This document shows, in pieces, positions 51,331 through 62,347 of a stretch of 64,000 bases of DNA. Origin of the DNA: Temnopleurus reevesii. Taxonomy: Eukaryota > Echinodermata > Echinoidea > Temnopleuroida > Temnopleuridae. The position numbers were made by a program, and so were the translations under genes. Within the stretch, counting starts at the first letter, position 1. The number at the start of each line of letters is the position of its first letter. The stretch is taken from the NCBI GenBank assembly GCA_036244855.1, contig BQKZ01000667.1, forward strand, positions 1 to 64,000. The letters are read 5' to 3'. Under the pieces are notes generated by a model. That model made no database searches. It worked only from the letters and a program-made list of their open reading frames with translations, and was not told the DNA's origin.

Positions 51331-53310
51331 GCAGATACACAGTGGTCATTGTCTCCCCTCTAATTACTGCTCTAATTCATATTAATTCCGATTGTTCTTT
51401 GTGCTGTTTGAATGTGGTGATCATGCAAAGCCTGAAACTAGTTTTGCTCACATTTTCTGCCTGTCTTTCATTCTTTTCTTTTTCCTGAATTTAGATGTCT
51501 AGCATAAAAAAAAGTAAATATCGCTGTGGAATGACTTGATACATGCACGTCTATTGTTCTATATAGTTTTCTCCTCTCACTCTCTCTTCCTCTATCATTT
51601 TATTCTCTTGCTGCTCTTGCTTCATTTTAATTTTCCTTCTTTTTCTCATTCATATCCTTCTTTTTTCCTTGTTAAAATTTGTGCTTGGCTTGGATATAAA
51701 CCACTGATTGGGAGTATGATTCAAAGTAGTAATGGTTGTCTTTGCTCTCTTAGGGATCTTTCACTCAGCAATCGTGCTTTTTATTCAGATTTAGGCATTG
51801 GTTGAATGACAATAAATCCAATCTCATTTCCTACATCCATGGATTTAAGGATTTATTGGATATTTGGTGATAGAGTATGTTGTATCAGTGTGGAATTAAG
51901 AGACAGCAATTGTATTTTAAGTAGCGACCAAATCTTGTATCTGATTAATTCCAAGTGATATTCAAGAATCAATTACACAGGCAGTTTCATTACCAATTCA
52001 AATATAATTTTAAGAACACTGAAAAAATGCATATGAGAAGCGAGTGTTTAGGGGTTAAAAACCAAAAACACAAAGCTAAGATTGTGATGCAGTAGCATAA
52101 AATCCTAAAGCAGCAAGAATAAATCAAACACATCGGAAGCATGAAGACACATACACTCTACCAGAACACACATACTCAATACACAAGCATGCAAACAATA
52201 TGCAACTGCGATCTGTTTTTGGTTATAGTGCGCCAGCGATTGTATACTAGCCCTCAGCATCCCATGCACATCTACTTATCACACAAATCGGAGAACTATT
52301 TTGTCTTTGGTGCTGTAAACTCAGGGCCATGCAGCCCCATGGGGTGCGTCTCGGATTTTCGTTGTATTTTCTTCCCCTCCGTCATGTCTACTGCTCCTAG
52401 GCTTAGGATAAAATATGAATTGAAATTCCCGCTCGATATGGAGCCAGTCAGTCATTGTTTTTCTTTTCATTTCTCCATCCATACTAATGTCTCCTCTCTT
52501 CCTCATCTCCTTCCTTTTTTCCTTTCTTCATTTTTCAAACTTTCATTCTCTTTCCCCTCTCCGTTTCCGGAATCTCTCTGTTTTCTCAAAATCTCTCCCG
52601 GATTTAAAAGGTATGCAAGTGCTGTTGTTAGCTCGGTTTCATGAGGCTCTCCAAATTCGTATTTCCCTTTTCACTTGAAGGTTATATCAGGTCGTTGGTA
52701 CCCGCGTAAGGAAATGGCTCTATTACCCGCTACTTAAAATGCTGAATTCTCGTTGCTTGTTTGTCTAAGGGAGTGCGGATTGTCTGTGTCTGTTAGCTCT
52801 TGCATTTGTTTTCATTGCCAATCCACGACAGTGTAGATATGTAGGAATATGATTAGGTGTGTTTGGATTGCAAATACTTGCCTCATCATGCTATTTTCAG
52901 TGTAAATTAACTCTGTGTGGCCCCTTGTACTCCACACTTCATATTGTATTGATATTTCCTGGATATTCTGTCACATCTTGTGTAGTAATTCATAAATGAA
53001 ATACTTTCTTTGAACAGGCTGAAATGTTTCATCATTTATCATGCCATTCCATACTTTAGTTTTTCAATTCAAAAGCGGGTTTTCTCATAATGCAATTTAC
53101 CTTCACAGACTTTCTGTCTTACCGGTATGTCTAAAAAAAGAATTGATTAAACTGAATTGATTTTCAATTACAACGAAACATCTATCTAAAATGTCTCCGC
53201 CTATGTGAGTACGTTGTATGACGGCAACTGATCACTCAGCAGTGACCTTATCCGTACAAACAAAATGAAATATTTACAACTTGTGCCAAACAATCTTATT
53301 GTACCTACAG

Positions 53311-53407
53311 GTGGTTTTGGATGTTGATTTGAGCACCCTGCTTGGCTATTTGAAAGACACTATGTCGCGGAGTGGCTGTCGTTTATTCATATCGCGTAAC
53401 ACCTCTG
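53311..53407 (+). other. Weak candidate coding exon
   Basis: A pyrimidine-containing acceptor TTGTACCTACAG is followed by an open frame (begins VVLDVDLSTLLGYLKD) and a weak donor GTGATC at 53408. The 97-nt block would enter in phase 0 and leave in phase 1, exactly what is needed between the 42155 exon and the DGK exon at 60764. However, the protein does not resemble the LSPxEFxxLQxY segment expected there, and the open frame continues past the donor to a TGA at 53485. Probably chance; listed because the phase fits. Confidence 0.15.
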
Positions 53408-54049
53408 GTGATCAAAACCCAGTCGCATATGTCGTCATCGTCATTGCCATTTGTCCACTGGACAATATCCTGGCATTGAACGAATGAGAGAGGGGATAGA
53501 GATTATCGGGAGAGGGAGATGGAGGGCTTATAGAAACGTTGCCGATTGCTAAATGATATAGCTAGCAGAGACGCGGCCAGAGGGCAAAATATTATTTGTT
53601 GATGTAATTCTGTTTGTGCCCTATTTGCGGTCTGGGAGCGTATTTAATCAAAAGCTAGAGGATGATGTCTACTAAATGCAGCTGTTCTTGGAGGGGCTAG
53701 CGCTTGCCAGAGGTTATGGTGTATTTCTGTTTTAGCTAATTTCCAAAACACGATATTCTATTTGCAAAATGTAATGCTTTGTTTATTAATAGCATTGTTT
53801 TGGTAGAGATGTATTTAACAGGATGAGGTTTACATGATATGCTTTGTTAAATAGAATGAAATAGGTTCAAGAATCTTTGTAATCATAGCCGGCAAACATT
53901 CACCATTCTCTTTATTTGTACAAATCTATTTTGATATATTTTTGTGCAATCTTGGTTTTACTGCCTTTTTTATGTTTTCTGTTTTTAACCAATCATACAT
54001 TTGTGAGATATATGCGTTATTGTTTTAATTATTAATAATTATTCCCCTC

Positions 54050-54240
54050 TCCATTTCTCTTTCATATACCTCCTTGTCCTTTCTGCCCAGGCCCCCCCCC
54101 CTTCTCTCTCTTTCTCTCGCTCTCTCTCCTTACTCCTTTTCCTTTCATAACCTGCCCTATCAGTAATTCTATCCACCCTCCTTCATTTCTTAAATATGCT
54201 TTCTTCTTCCTTCACCCCCTCCTTTCTCCCCATGTTCATG
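54050..54240 (+). repeat. Pyrimidine-rich tract
   Basis: C run near 54092 followed by TCTCTC repeats. Confidence 0.7.
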
Positions 54241-57200
54241 TTTTTGAAGTGGATTGGTTGAGAAAGTGGGCGGATTAACCCAGTTGTGCGTCAGTGAGAA
54301 TGCCAATTTATCTGCCAGTCTAAAATTAGCACCCCTAATCAGAATGGTGGGTCCCTTTATCCTAGCCTCTGGACCAGACTCTTGGTTTCAATTCTATGGG
54401 ATATATTTTGAAAGGTGAGAGAGTGCCATGGAGCATGAATGTTTGGACATAAGTAGATTTTCTCTGTATCCAAAGAGGCACTGATCATTGTGTATTGAAT
54501 ACTTCACAAGAAATAAGAGGCAGGGCTTGCAGCATATATTTCTCAATTACGTAGACCGTTCATACATGTATCTAATGTGATTTCAGCATTTAATTTTTGA
54601 TAAAGATTGTAGAACCTCTTAACCAAATGAGATGCAGGATCTGATGCTCACAGTATCTGTATTTAGATTTCTCATCGATACGAATCCATTTTCGTGACAT
54701 ATTAGATTGAAATGCTTTTTAAGAAATGTAAATGTGGTAATCCACCATGGAATACTTTTGTATTGAATGATTTTTTTTTAGATAATGGAAAATGTGGAAA
54801 TGAAATATGTGCATGAATAAATGAAAATGCTTGAATGTATATCGCACCTTTTCCAGAGTTTACAAATCTTAAGTTTTCTTTTAATATTGATTTTTCCTTT
54901 ATTTTATTTCTTTTTGCAAGATTCCTGGATGCAATGCAATGGCTAGTTTAGATATGCAATGAAGAACACAATGTGTGAAAGGCTGTATTGATGTGATAGT
55001 ATGAAGAAATATTAGTAATATAAACAGGTTGTGAAGATAGTTAGTGGGTTTTTTTTAATTGAATCGTGATTAATCAAAAGTATTTGGAGCTATGTGTCTC
55101 TTCCACAATTGAATAGATGACAAAGCTTGCAAGAATAAAAATTGCACTACTGAGTACATTTCATTTCAAATGCACTATTGCAAGTTTTCAATGTAAGCAT
55201 TTCACAAATAACCTTTCAGAATCTGCTTGATCAAATCTCCATCATCAGGGTTGGTCGTCCCTGCCATCTGAGGTCTCAAAGATTGGCCAAAATTTGCGAG
55301 ATTCAGTGGTTTGTTCTAGTTGTTTTGGGAGTAGCACGATTTTAAGCGCTCTTGCAATCCGAGATAATTATGATTGGCGGAGTTAAGAATGAGAGGGTCA
55401 GAGATTGCTTACTCGGGAATACGGAAATGTCAGGCGTATAAGATTTCAACCATCTTTGAACAGGCCAGTCAGTGGATTCCATGTTTGTCTGTATTGTATG
55501 TCGAATAGAAGACCAATATGCGCATGTATGCCACATATAAAGTTATTCTTGTGCGCGGTTTATGGTATTACTTTACAAACAAATAGCAATCGAATAGATT
55601 TAATCTAATGCATGTAAATAAACAAATTTATGTTCAAATTTTCTTTTCTTTCTTCTTTTTCTTGCATTTTTTTTATCAGACAGAATATAATTAGATTGGG
55701 CAGACCGCTTGATTTGAGAAAGTCTAAAACTGCACAATCACAATGTTACAATTTGTCTTTAACACATGAATAATCACTCCCTCGTAATTGAATTGGGTCC
55801 GTACATAGCAAAAACAGATGATGCTGATAAGTATCTTGAATGCCTGATTATGTCTAGTTTATATATATAGATCATTTTGGCATTCAGCAAAACTTATGTT
55901 TCATGCTTTCATGAATGGTATTTCATGTATTTTTTGAGTGAAATCAAAGGAAGAAAACAGTAATACAATGAATAATATCATGAAATAGAGAATCGGTTGT
56001 GTTTAATTTACTGTGTGTGACTATTCTTATATTCAAACGAATAATCTGTGGTGTAATTTCTTAAATACTTAATTTGTTATTTGTCTCCTTTGGGGACAGA
56101 TCAGAAAAGTACCAAGCACATATTTGGCAATTGAACCGAAGTTAAACAATCTTATACAATCTAGAAAATCGATATTATATGGAATGTAGTGTTTCTTCAC
56201 TGAATCCAAATGAAGATTTTGTTTCACAAAAAACACTCTCCGTTTCCACAAAATATGATTTTTTGCTTCATTACAAAATTTGATTTCTATGTAGATTAAA
56301 ATCATCAGTCGACATCCAAAATTTTCTACTTGCTCCTATCATAGAGATGCATATCGCTATGCTCCCATGTAATAATTTCATCCCTTACCAATCGAACTCA
56401 TTGAAGAATATAATGGGACAAGTAAAGAATAGGAAATGCTTTACTCTTGAGTCAGAAAAACAACAGACATTTTTCAAAATGGCCACTAGCTAAGATTTTT
56501 ATCGGGCACATAAGCTGTTTTCAACAAGATTTAGAACATGAAATTTATTACACATTACAAATTCAATTTTGTATGGTTGAGTCAAGTTTAGAACAAATAT
56601 ATTATGGAGAATTTAATCATCATATAATATTTTTGGTGATTTCTTATGATATGTTCTAGTTGTGGGTTAATGTGAACCCACTCCCCCAAATTTTATAGGT
56701 TTGTCCTGCTTATAAATAATTATTTCAATTTTGATCCATATTTTACTTTTAAAGTTATTTTAAAAAAAGCTGTTTTAAGTTTTCCCAGATGTTCTTCATT
56801 TTTATGACAAAAAATATTTTTTCGGAAATAGTAAATAAATAAAATTTTACATGGCGTTAAAATTACAGCTGGGTGGGCACGAGAAACCATTCTTATTTTT
56901 ACATGGCCCTAATTGATCATGAATAGATAACGACTTTAGCATGCATATATGCCGCAAATAGGTGCCTGCAAAATTTTCTGTGGAATTGATGATGGGTATT
57001 CAGTGTGTTATTTGCACGGCTATAGTCACCTGAGACCTTTTGAAAAACCTCAAATAGGGGTTTCACATTATTGGGTTGTTAGCTTTTAATATGATGTACA
57101 CTGATCTGATTACCGACAATTAATTGGCTGAAGGGGGTAGGAACAAGTCAACTTTGCTGACGGTAATTAGATATCTCAACACTTGTAATGGTATTTGACA

Positions 57201-57522
57201 TGGCTTTTAATGACGTACAGCAACTGCTTTGTACAGTGTAATTACCTAATTGTGGCATAATTTGTCTGTGAATTTCAATTCATTGTCATTTGGAGAAGAG
57301 GAGGGGAGGGAAGACAGTGAAGAGGAGAGAGAGAGAGACAATATGAGATGATTATCCCTTTGTGTTTAGACTTTTAAAACTTAATTAGATAGTATTGTAA
57401 AATTCTGGATTAAGAAACCAGAAAAAATAAATGAGAATCAGTCAATGCAAACAAATAAGTTTTGAGGAACCATTACAGATATATATTTGTTCAACTTTCT
57501 GATATATGCAAGGCCCCTCTGC

Positions 57523-57690
57523 ATACACACACACACATACACCCACAAACATACCCACACCTCTCACGGTTACACATTCACCCACGTCATATGTACATTC
57601 CCACTCACATCACATATATACACCGTCCACCTACATCGTAGACCTACACATGCCCACAAACACACACACACACACACACACACACAAATG
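57523..57690 (+). repeat. CA-rich tract and (CA)n microsatellite
   Basis: CACA-rich sequence with a pure (CA)n run at about 57659-57686, outside the left border of the fold-back element, followed by a CT-rich stretch and an N at 57782. Confidence 0.9.
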
Positions 57691-58151
57691 ACACTCATCC
57701 TCAACCCCACAACCACTTCATTACTTTTCCCCCTATCTCTTTCTGTATTTCTCTTTCTTTCTTTCTTTCTTTTTCTTTCTANATTCCTTCCACATTTTTT
57801 CTCATTTATTTTGCATACATTATGAAAAAGATTCAAAGAATATTTCTGTATCCAGATTTTGGATAGAATTTCCTCTACAGAGTGAGTAAAAAAAATGTCC
57901 CCCAACTTTGAAGCTGTCCTGTTCAGAATATAAAACTATTATCCTGAATGTGATGGTATGTCCTGAAAGAGTATTCTCCAAAGAACATTTTGGTACCATT
58001 TTTATGTACATTATTGCATGCATGACTGAACAAGAGACGATTGTTCTTGAAGGAAAAATTGTCACTTGCGCCAAGTGGCTGGGTCAAGACAAAAACAATC
58101 TTTGGTCGTGCGGCCGTTGGACAGATAATGGCAAGCTCAAACAAGCATTTG

Positions 58152-58158
<7 letters not shown>

Positions 58159-58188
<30 letters not shown>
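58159..58188 (+). repeat. (CA)n microsatellite
   Basis: Pure AC run at the inner edge of the left arm of the fold-back element. It may be the counterpart of the (GT)n run at 58872. Confidence 0.9.
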
Positions 58189-58190
<2 letters not shown>

Positions 58191-58503
58191 GGAGTAAACC
58201 AAAAACAAACAAACAAACCAACAAACCGCACATAAAGACGCCCACATACGCGCACAATTCATACACAGATATTAACAAATAAACATAATTTGGTGTTTCG
58301 TCGCAAAAGTCTCTTGTCAAAATTATTTCTTGTGTGGAAGTCTCCAGTAGTCACCAATCCATCTGCAGACATATCAGATCGAGCTACATTGGTATGGAGG
58401 AAGATGCTTTTGAGCCTTGGGAAGATGGAGGGAATGTTCCATCCAACATGGATCCATCATGCACACCCTATCGTTCGTCAGGAACAGGAGACAAGTGAAG
58501 GAT

Positions 58504-58617
58504 TGAGCTAAGAATAAGAGTGGCTGGCACTTAAAAAAGAAATAATTTTTAAACTGTTTGTGAGCTAAGAATAAGAGTGGCGGGCACTTAAAAAAGAAAT
58601 GATTTTTAAACTGTTTG
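58504..58617 (+). repeat. Recent 57-bp tandem duplication
   Basis: Two copies, starting TGAGCTAAGAATAAGAGTGG at 58504 and 58561, differ at about two positions, so the duplication is young. It lies in the centre of the fold-back element. Confidence 0.85.
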
Positions 58618-58871
58618 ATCTTTAAAATTGTACGTAAGCCTTAAGAGATATGCGCTTCACGTTCTTATTCACAAATGTTACAGTGTAATGTTTTACAAGT
58701 ATCGATGTGTGCGTGTGTGCGCGTGTGTGCATATATGCGTAGGTGGTTTGGGGGTGTGTGTGTTTGTGTGTCTATGCTCAGCGGGTTTTGTGAGACTTTT
58801 TCTGGTTACGAAAGAAAACTGGATGGGTAGTAAAATTATTGATAAGCTCTTACCACTTAGATTTTTGCACC

Positions 58872-58872
58872 T

Positions 58873-58913
<41 letters not shown>

Positions 58914-58921
58914 TGTGTGTG
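58872..58921 (+). repeat. (GT)n microsatellite
   Basis: GT run with a TTTG and a TATG interruption, near the inner edge of the right arm of the fold-back element. Confidence 0.9.
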
Positions 58922-59564
58922 GTTGATGTTTCTGTGTAGGTGTGTATTAGGTGATTTCCTGCATGTGTATTGGGGTGAGTCCATGTACGTGTGTGTTTGA
59001 ACGTGCTTCTGTCTGTCCAAGGGACACAAGTCATTTTCATTGTTTTCATCTTCACTCAGCCACTTGGCACAAGTAAGATTTTATACCTTTAGATTGTCTC
59101 ATGTGCAGTCATGCGTGCAAAAATACCAATAAAACTGGTAGCAAAATATTCTTTGGAGAATACTCTATCAGGATATACCATCAAATCCGGGATAATAATT
59201 TCATGTTTTGAACAGGACGGCATAAAATTTGGGGGACATTTTTTTTTACTCACCCTGTAGTGTGATTGCAGAGTTAGTAACAATGAGGCAAGCNTGTGTT
59301 CACCCGCCCCAAGCTGTTGCTGATCATAAGAAGATAAATAATTAAGTATTTTCTTCACGAGACAAGGTGCAATGGTTCACACACTATTGACATCATCGAT
59401 GCCTTTATCCCATCCATCATGAATCAATGTGAAGGTCGCACTCTCATCATCTTTTCCATCTTCTTCTATTTACCTTTTTTATTCACAAGCATATGTTCGT
59501 GTCTACAGAGTAGTACTACTCTTTATTCAATTTTTTATGTAAAAAAATAATTTATTTACAATTT

Positions 59565-60010
59565 TCCCTTATTTCTGTCTGTCTTGCTATCTTTATCTTA
59601 CCCATTCTCTAAATTGTCCCCTTTCTCTTTCATATATTACTCTTTCTCCTCTTATTCTTATTTGCTCCTCCCCCCTTCTCTTACTCGTTTGCTCAATTTA
59701 TCCTGTCTGCCTCTCGTCCATTTTTTATTTTCTCTTTCTCTCCCCTCTCTTCCCTTCTCTCTCTCTCTCTCTCGCTGTCCGTCTCTCTGTCTTGTCCATT
59801 TGTCTTTTTCTTTTTCTACCCCCGTGTTCTTGTCTATATTTTTAGTTCCTCTTTATCTCCCACCCCTCTTTCTCTGTCTCTCTGTCTCTCTCTCTCTCTG
59901 TCTGTCTCTCTCTCTCTCTCTACAATTCTAACTTTTCCCTCCCTCCTGTCTTCCCATCTCTCTTTACCCCTGTCCACCCCCTCTCTTTTCAATTCTGTCA
60001 ATGTCTCTTT
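59565..60010 (+). repeat. Pyrimidine-rich tract
   Basis: CTCTCT, TCTGTCTC and TCCC runs for about 440 bp, 750 bp upstream of the DGK exon. A 115-codon Leu/Ser-rich frame here is compositional. Confidence 0.85.
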
Positions 60011-60039
60011 CTATCTACGGAACCATTATTCCTCCCCCA

Positions 60040-60220
60040 GATTACATTCTCATGCTAGTTGTATGTACAAGCACGTTCCCCGCTACGTGGTCATCGGCTC
60101 TCCAAGGGCTCACAAAACTCGAGCTCTCTTCGCTCCTCAATGCAAACACAATAAATGCCTTCGCAGGAGATTAGGCTTTTAACGGACTAATGGCACCCTA
60201 TAAAAACACCAAATTGATCA
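60040..60220. other. GC-richer patch upstream of the DGK exon
   Basis: CpG-containing, non-repetitive DNA (GCTACGTGGTCATCGGCTCT, then CTTAACGGAC-like sequence) about 0.6 kb upstream of 60764. No coding signal; possible intronic regulatory element. Confidence 0.25.
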
Positions 60221-60763
60221 GTCAGAAAATGAGCAGGGAGTTAAGTTCTCCCTATTTTGTAATTGTTTTTGGTCATTCGCTGAAATGAGTTCAAAGGGAC
60301 CTTGACACAAAATGCTTCATTGCTTTTAAAATGCGAGTTACTCAGGAAGAACCTGTAAACAGGGATGGACTTGTAAACAAGGTCTTTACAAGTTCTTGAT
60401 TATATTATGACAAAATAAAAGAAAAAAACAGATAATAATTGCTAGGTTTGGATGTTCTGACTAATATTTAGTAACATGAAATGCATTGACTGTGCTTATA
60501 TACTTTCTTATCCCCTTCTAGCTTGAGTGACAATTGTGTTGTTTATGTATGAACAATCCACCCTGTGTATAATGGATCCGCAACATTGCATCAAGTTTCC
60601 CTGTCATATCCCTGTCAATCGTTTTCACAAATATAGGAGTTGTGATTTTCATCCAATATCCCTTTGGTCCTGTGTCGATTTATGTCTGTGTCCCTGAATA
60701 TTCAATCATTTACAATCCTAATGTTCTGCTTCTTCTTCTTCCTCCTATCTTCTGATTGCACAG

Positions 60764-60840
60764 ATTCACGGAAAACACTGAAAGATGTCTTGGAAGAATT
60801 CCATGGAAATGGAGTATTATCCAAATACAACCCTGAACAG
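60764..60840 (+). CDS. Type I diacylglycerol kinase, internal exon (N-terminal recoverin-homology region)
   Basis: DGKs phosphorylate diacylglycerol to phosphatidic acid at membranes. This 77-nt exon follows a pyrimidine-rich tract ending TTGCACAG and is followed by the donor GTATGT. It enters in phase 1 (two bases complete a codon started upstream) and leaves in phase 0. The 25 complete codons include [12 protein letters not shown] and SKYNPEQ, closely matching the start of the recoverin-homology domain (DAG_kinase_N) of vertebrate DGK beta and gamma as I remember them. If the missing first base is T, the split codon is Tyr, giving the conserved Tyr-Ser seen in vertebrate type I enzymes. The preceding exon, expected to carry the LSPxEFxxLQxY part, was not found. 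Which paralogue it is cannot be settled from 25 residues; the family call is secure. Confidence 0.9.
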
Positions 60841-60860
60841 GTATGTCGAATAGAGCCTTA

Positions 60861-61007
60861 CAGAGTTGCCAACCAATATATATGGAATATTGATGACATT
60901 TACTGTTATTCAAATTGAGTATTTATTTCCAGATTGAATATCTGAGCAAATAAATTGGTTTAACCCTAAATTTTCTTGTGAATATTACATAATGGATGGC
61001 ATCCCTG
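60861..61007 (+). mobile_element. Short inverted-repeat transposon, family B copy 3 (diverged)
   Basis: The ends CAGAGTTGCCAACC and GGATGGCATCCCTG match the family B termini, but the interior is shorter and diverged (about 147 bp). It begins only 20 bp downstream of the DGK donor at 60841, inside the intron. Confidence 0.6.
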
Positions 61008-61654
61008 CCTGTAAATGATGAGAAAAAATGGGAAACCCTTAAAGTGACATGTTTTTTTCTCTCTCAGCATAGCCGTAATAAAGGGGTGTACCTGCAAATT
61101 AGACGTGATATTATTTCTGATTACATCCGCAAAGGTTTGCAAATGTCAATGGATATCAGTTTTTATTCAGGACTAAAACATGATATGTTCTCTACTAGTA
61201 GATGATAATAAGATGTATCTTAATCCATTGACAAGTTGATGCAGGTTGTCCCTACACAAAATCTATGGCAATTACAGAATTCAGCAGTCAATAGGTTCAG
61301 GGTCTTGCTGTAGCCAAAACATAGGAAACACTTTTTGTAATATAGAAGCATACATAAATTAATGATGATTGACAAGGAAGTGTTGTCCTGAGATCTTTTT
61401 GAACTGTATAGTCATCTTGCAAAATTGTTTTCCCCCTCATGAGGAAGAAAATTGCCCAAAGAGGGAATGTCGTTTGTAAAGGTTACATATGTTTGTATTG
61501 GCATTACTCTTGATCTAACTTAGATATGGAAACACCACAATAGGATGTGTCATGTACCCAGTTTTTAAAAAGGTGTTTTTGATGAATTTAGGCAAACGCA
61601 TATTTGATCCTCTGGACATTTTAGAATCAATTTTATGGAAATCATAAAATTTCA

Positions 61655-61780
61655 AGGAGGAGGTGAAGAAGGAGGAGGAGGAAGAGACCGAGGAATGGAA
61701 ATTAGGACTTAAAGTTGGAGGAGGAGGAGTAGTGGTAGGAGGAGGAGGAGTAAAAGTAATAAAGAGCGATGAGGAGGAGA
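61655..61780 (+). repeat. GGA-rich tract in the DGK intron
   Basis: Repeated GGAGGAGG and GAAG units on the + strand, one of the few purine-rich tracts of this strand. Confidence 0.8.
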
Positions 61781-61994
61781 ACAATAAGGAGAAGGTAGGA
61801 TGTCTTGTTTGGAGTCCAAATCTAACACTATCATTGAGGTTATAAAACTGCAAAATAACAGCAATTTCATATGAAGCAGCCTAAATCTAACTCCCTCATA
61901 ACTTCTGATTTCAGATCTTTAGAAGATAACATTATACATGGTAGCCATTTGATGAAGGGGGAGGAAGTGGAGGAGAAGGAGATGGGGTTCGTTT

Positions 61995-62147
61995 TGGTGG
62001 TGATGATGATGAGAATGGTGATGGTAATTGTAGTGGTTATGGTGGTGATGATGGTGATGGTGTTGTTGTTGTTGTTGTTGATGATGGTGATGATGATGAT
62101 GATGATGATGGCGGTGGTGGTGATGATTATGATGATGATGGTGATGG

Positions 62148-62179
<32 letters not shown>

Positions 62180-62182
62180 GTA

Positions 62183-62218
<36 letters not shown>

Positions 62219-62275
62219 GTGATGATGATGGTGGTGATGTTGATTGTGGTATTGTTGGTGTTGGTGGTGATAATG

Positions 62276-62307
<32 letters not shown>

Positions 62308-62347
62308 GATGATGATGATAATGATGATGATGACAATTATGATGGTG
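61995..62347 (+). repeat. GAT/GGT trinucleotide microsatellite
   Basis: About 350 bp of GATGAT interspersed with GGT and GTT. It produces a Met/Val-rich frame on + and a Ser-rich frame on the minus strand, neither credible as a gene. It lies inside the DGK intron. Confidence 0.95.

Larger units (their letters stand above)
51331..57522. other. Gene-free DNA
   Basis: AT-rich with GC-richer patches around 52200-52760 and 53280-53660 and a purine tract near 57297-57340. No confident exon; one weak candidate at 53311. Confidence 0.5.
57878..59257 (+). mobile_element. TA-flanked fold-back element (Tc1/mariner-like ends)
   Basis: The outer ends are CAGAGTGAGTAAAA (57878) and the complement of CAGGGTGAGTAAAA (to 59257), each flanked by TA (57876-57877 and 59258-59259) as in Tc1/mariner-type insertions. 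The inverted similarity is long: about 57878-58160 against about 58990-59257, including the CCAAGTGGCTG / CAGCCACTTGG and TTGGACAGA / TCTGTCCAA blocks. (CA)n and (GT)n runs lie at the inner edges of the two arms. Both arms retain similar short frames (VCPERVFSKEHF and VYPDRVFSKEYF), hinting at decayed coding sequence. The middle holds unrelated DNA and a 57-bp duplication. Confidence 0.65.
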
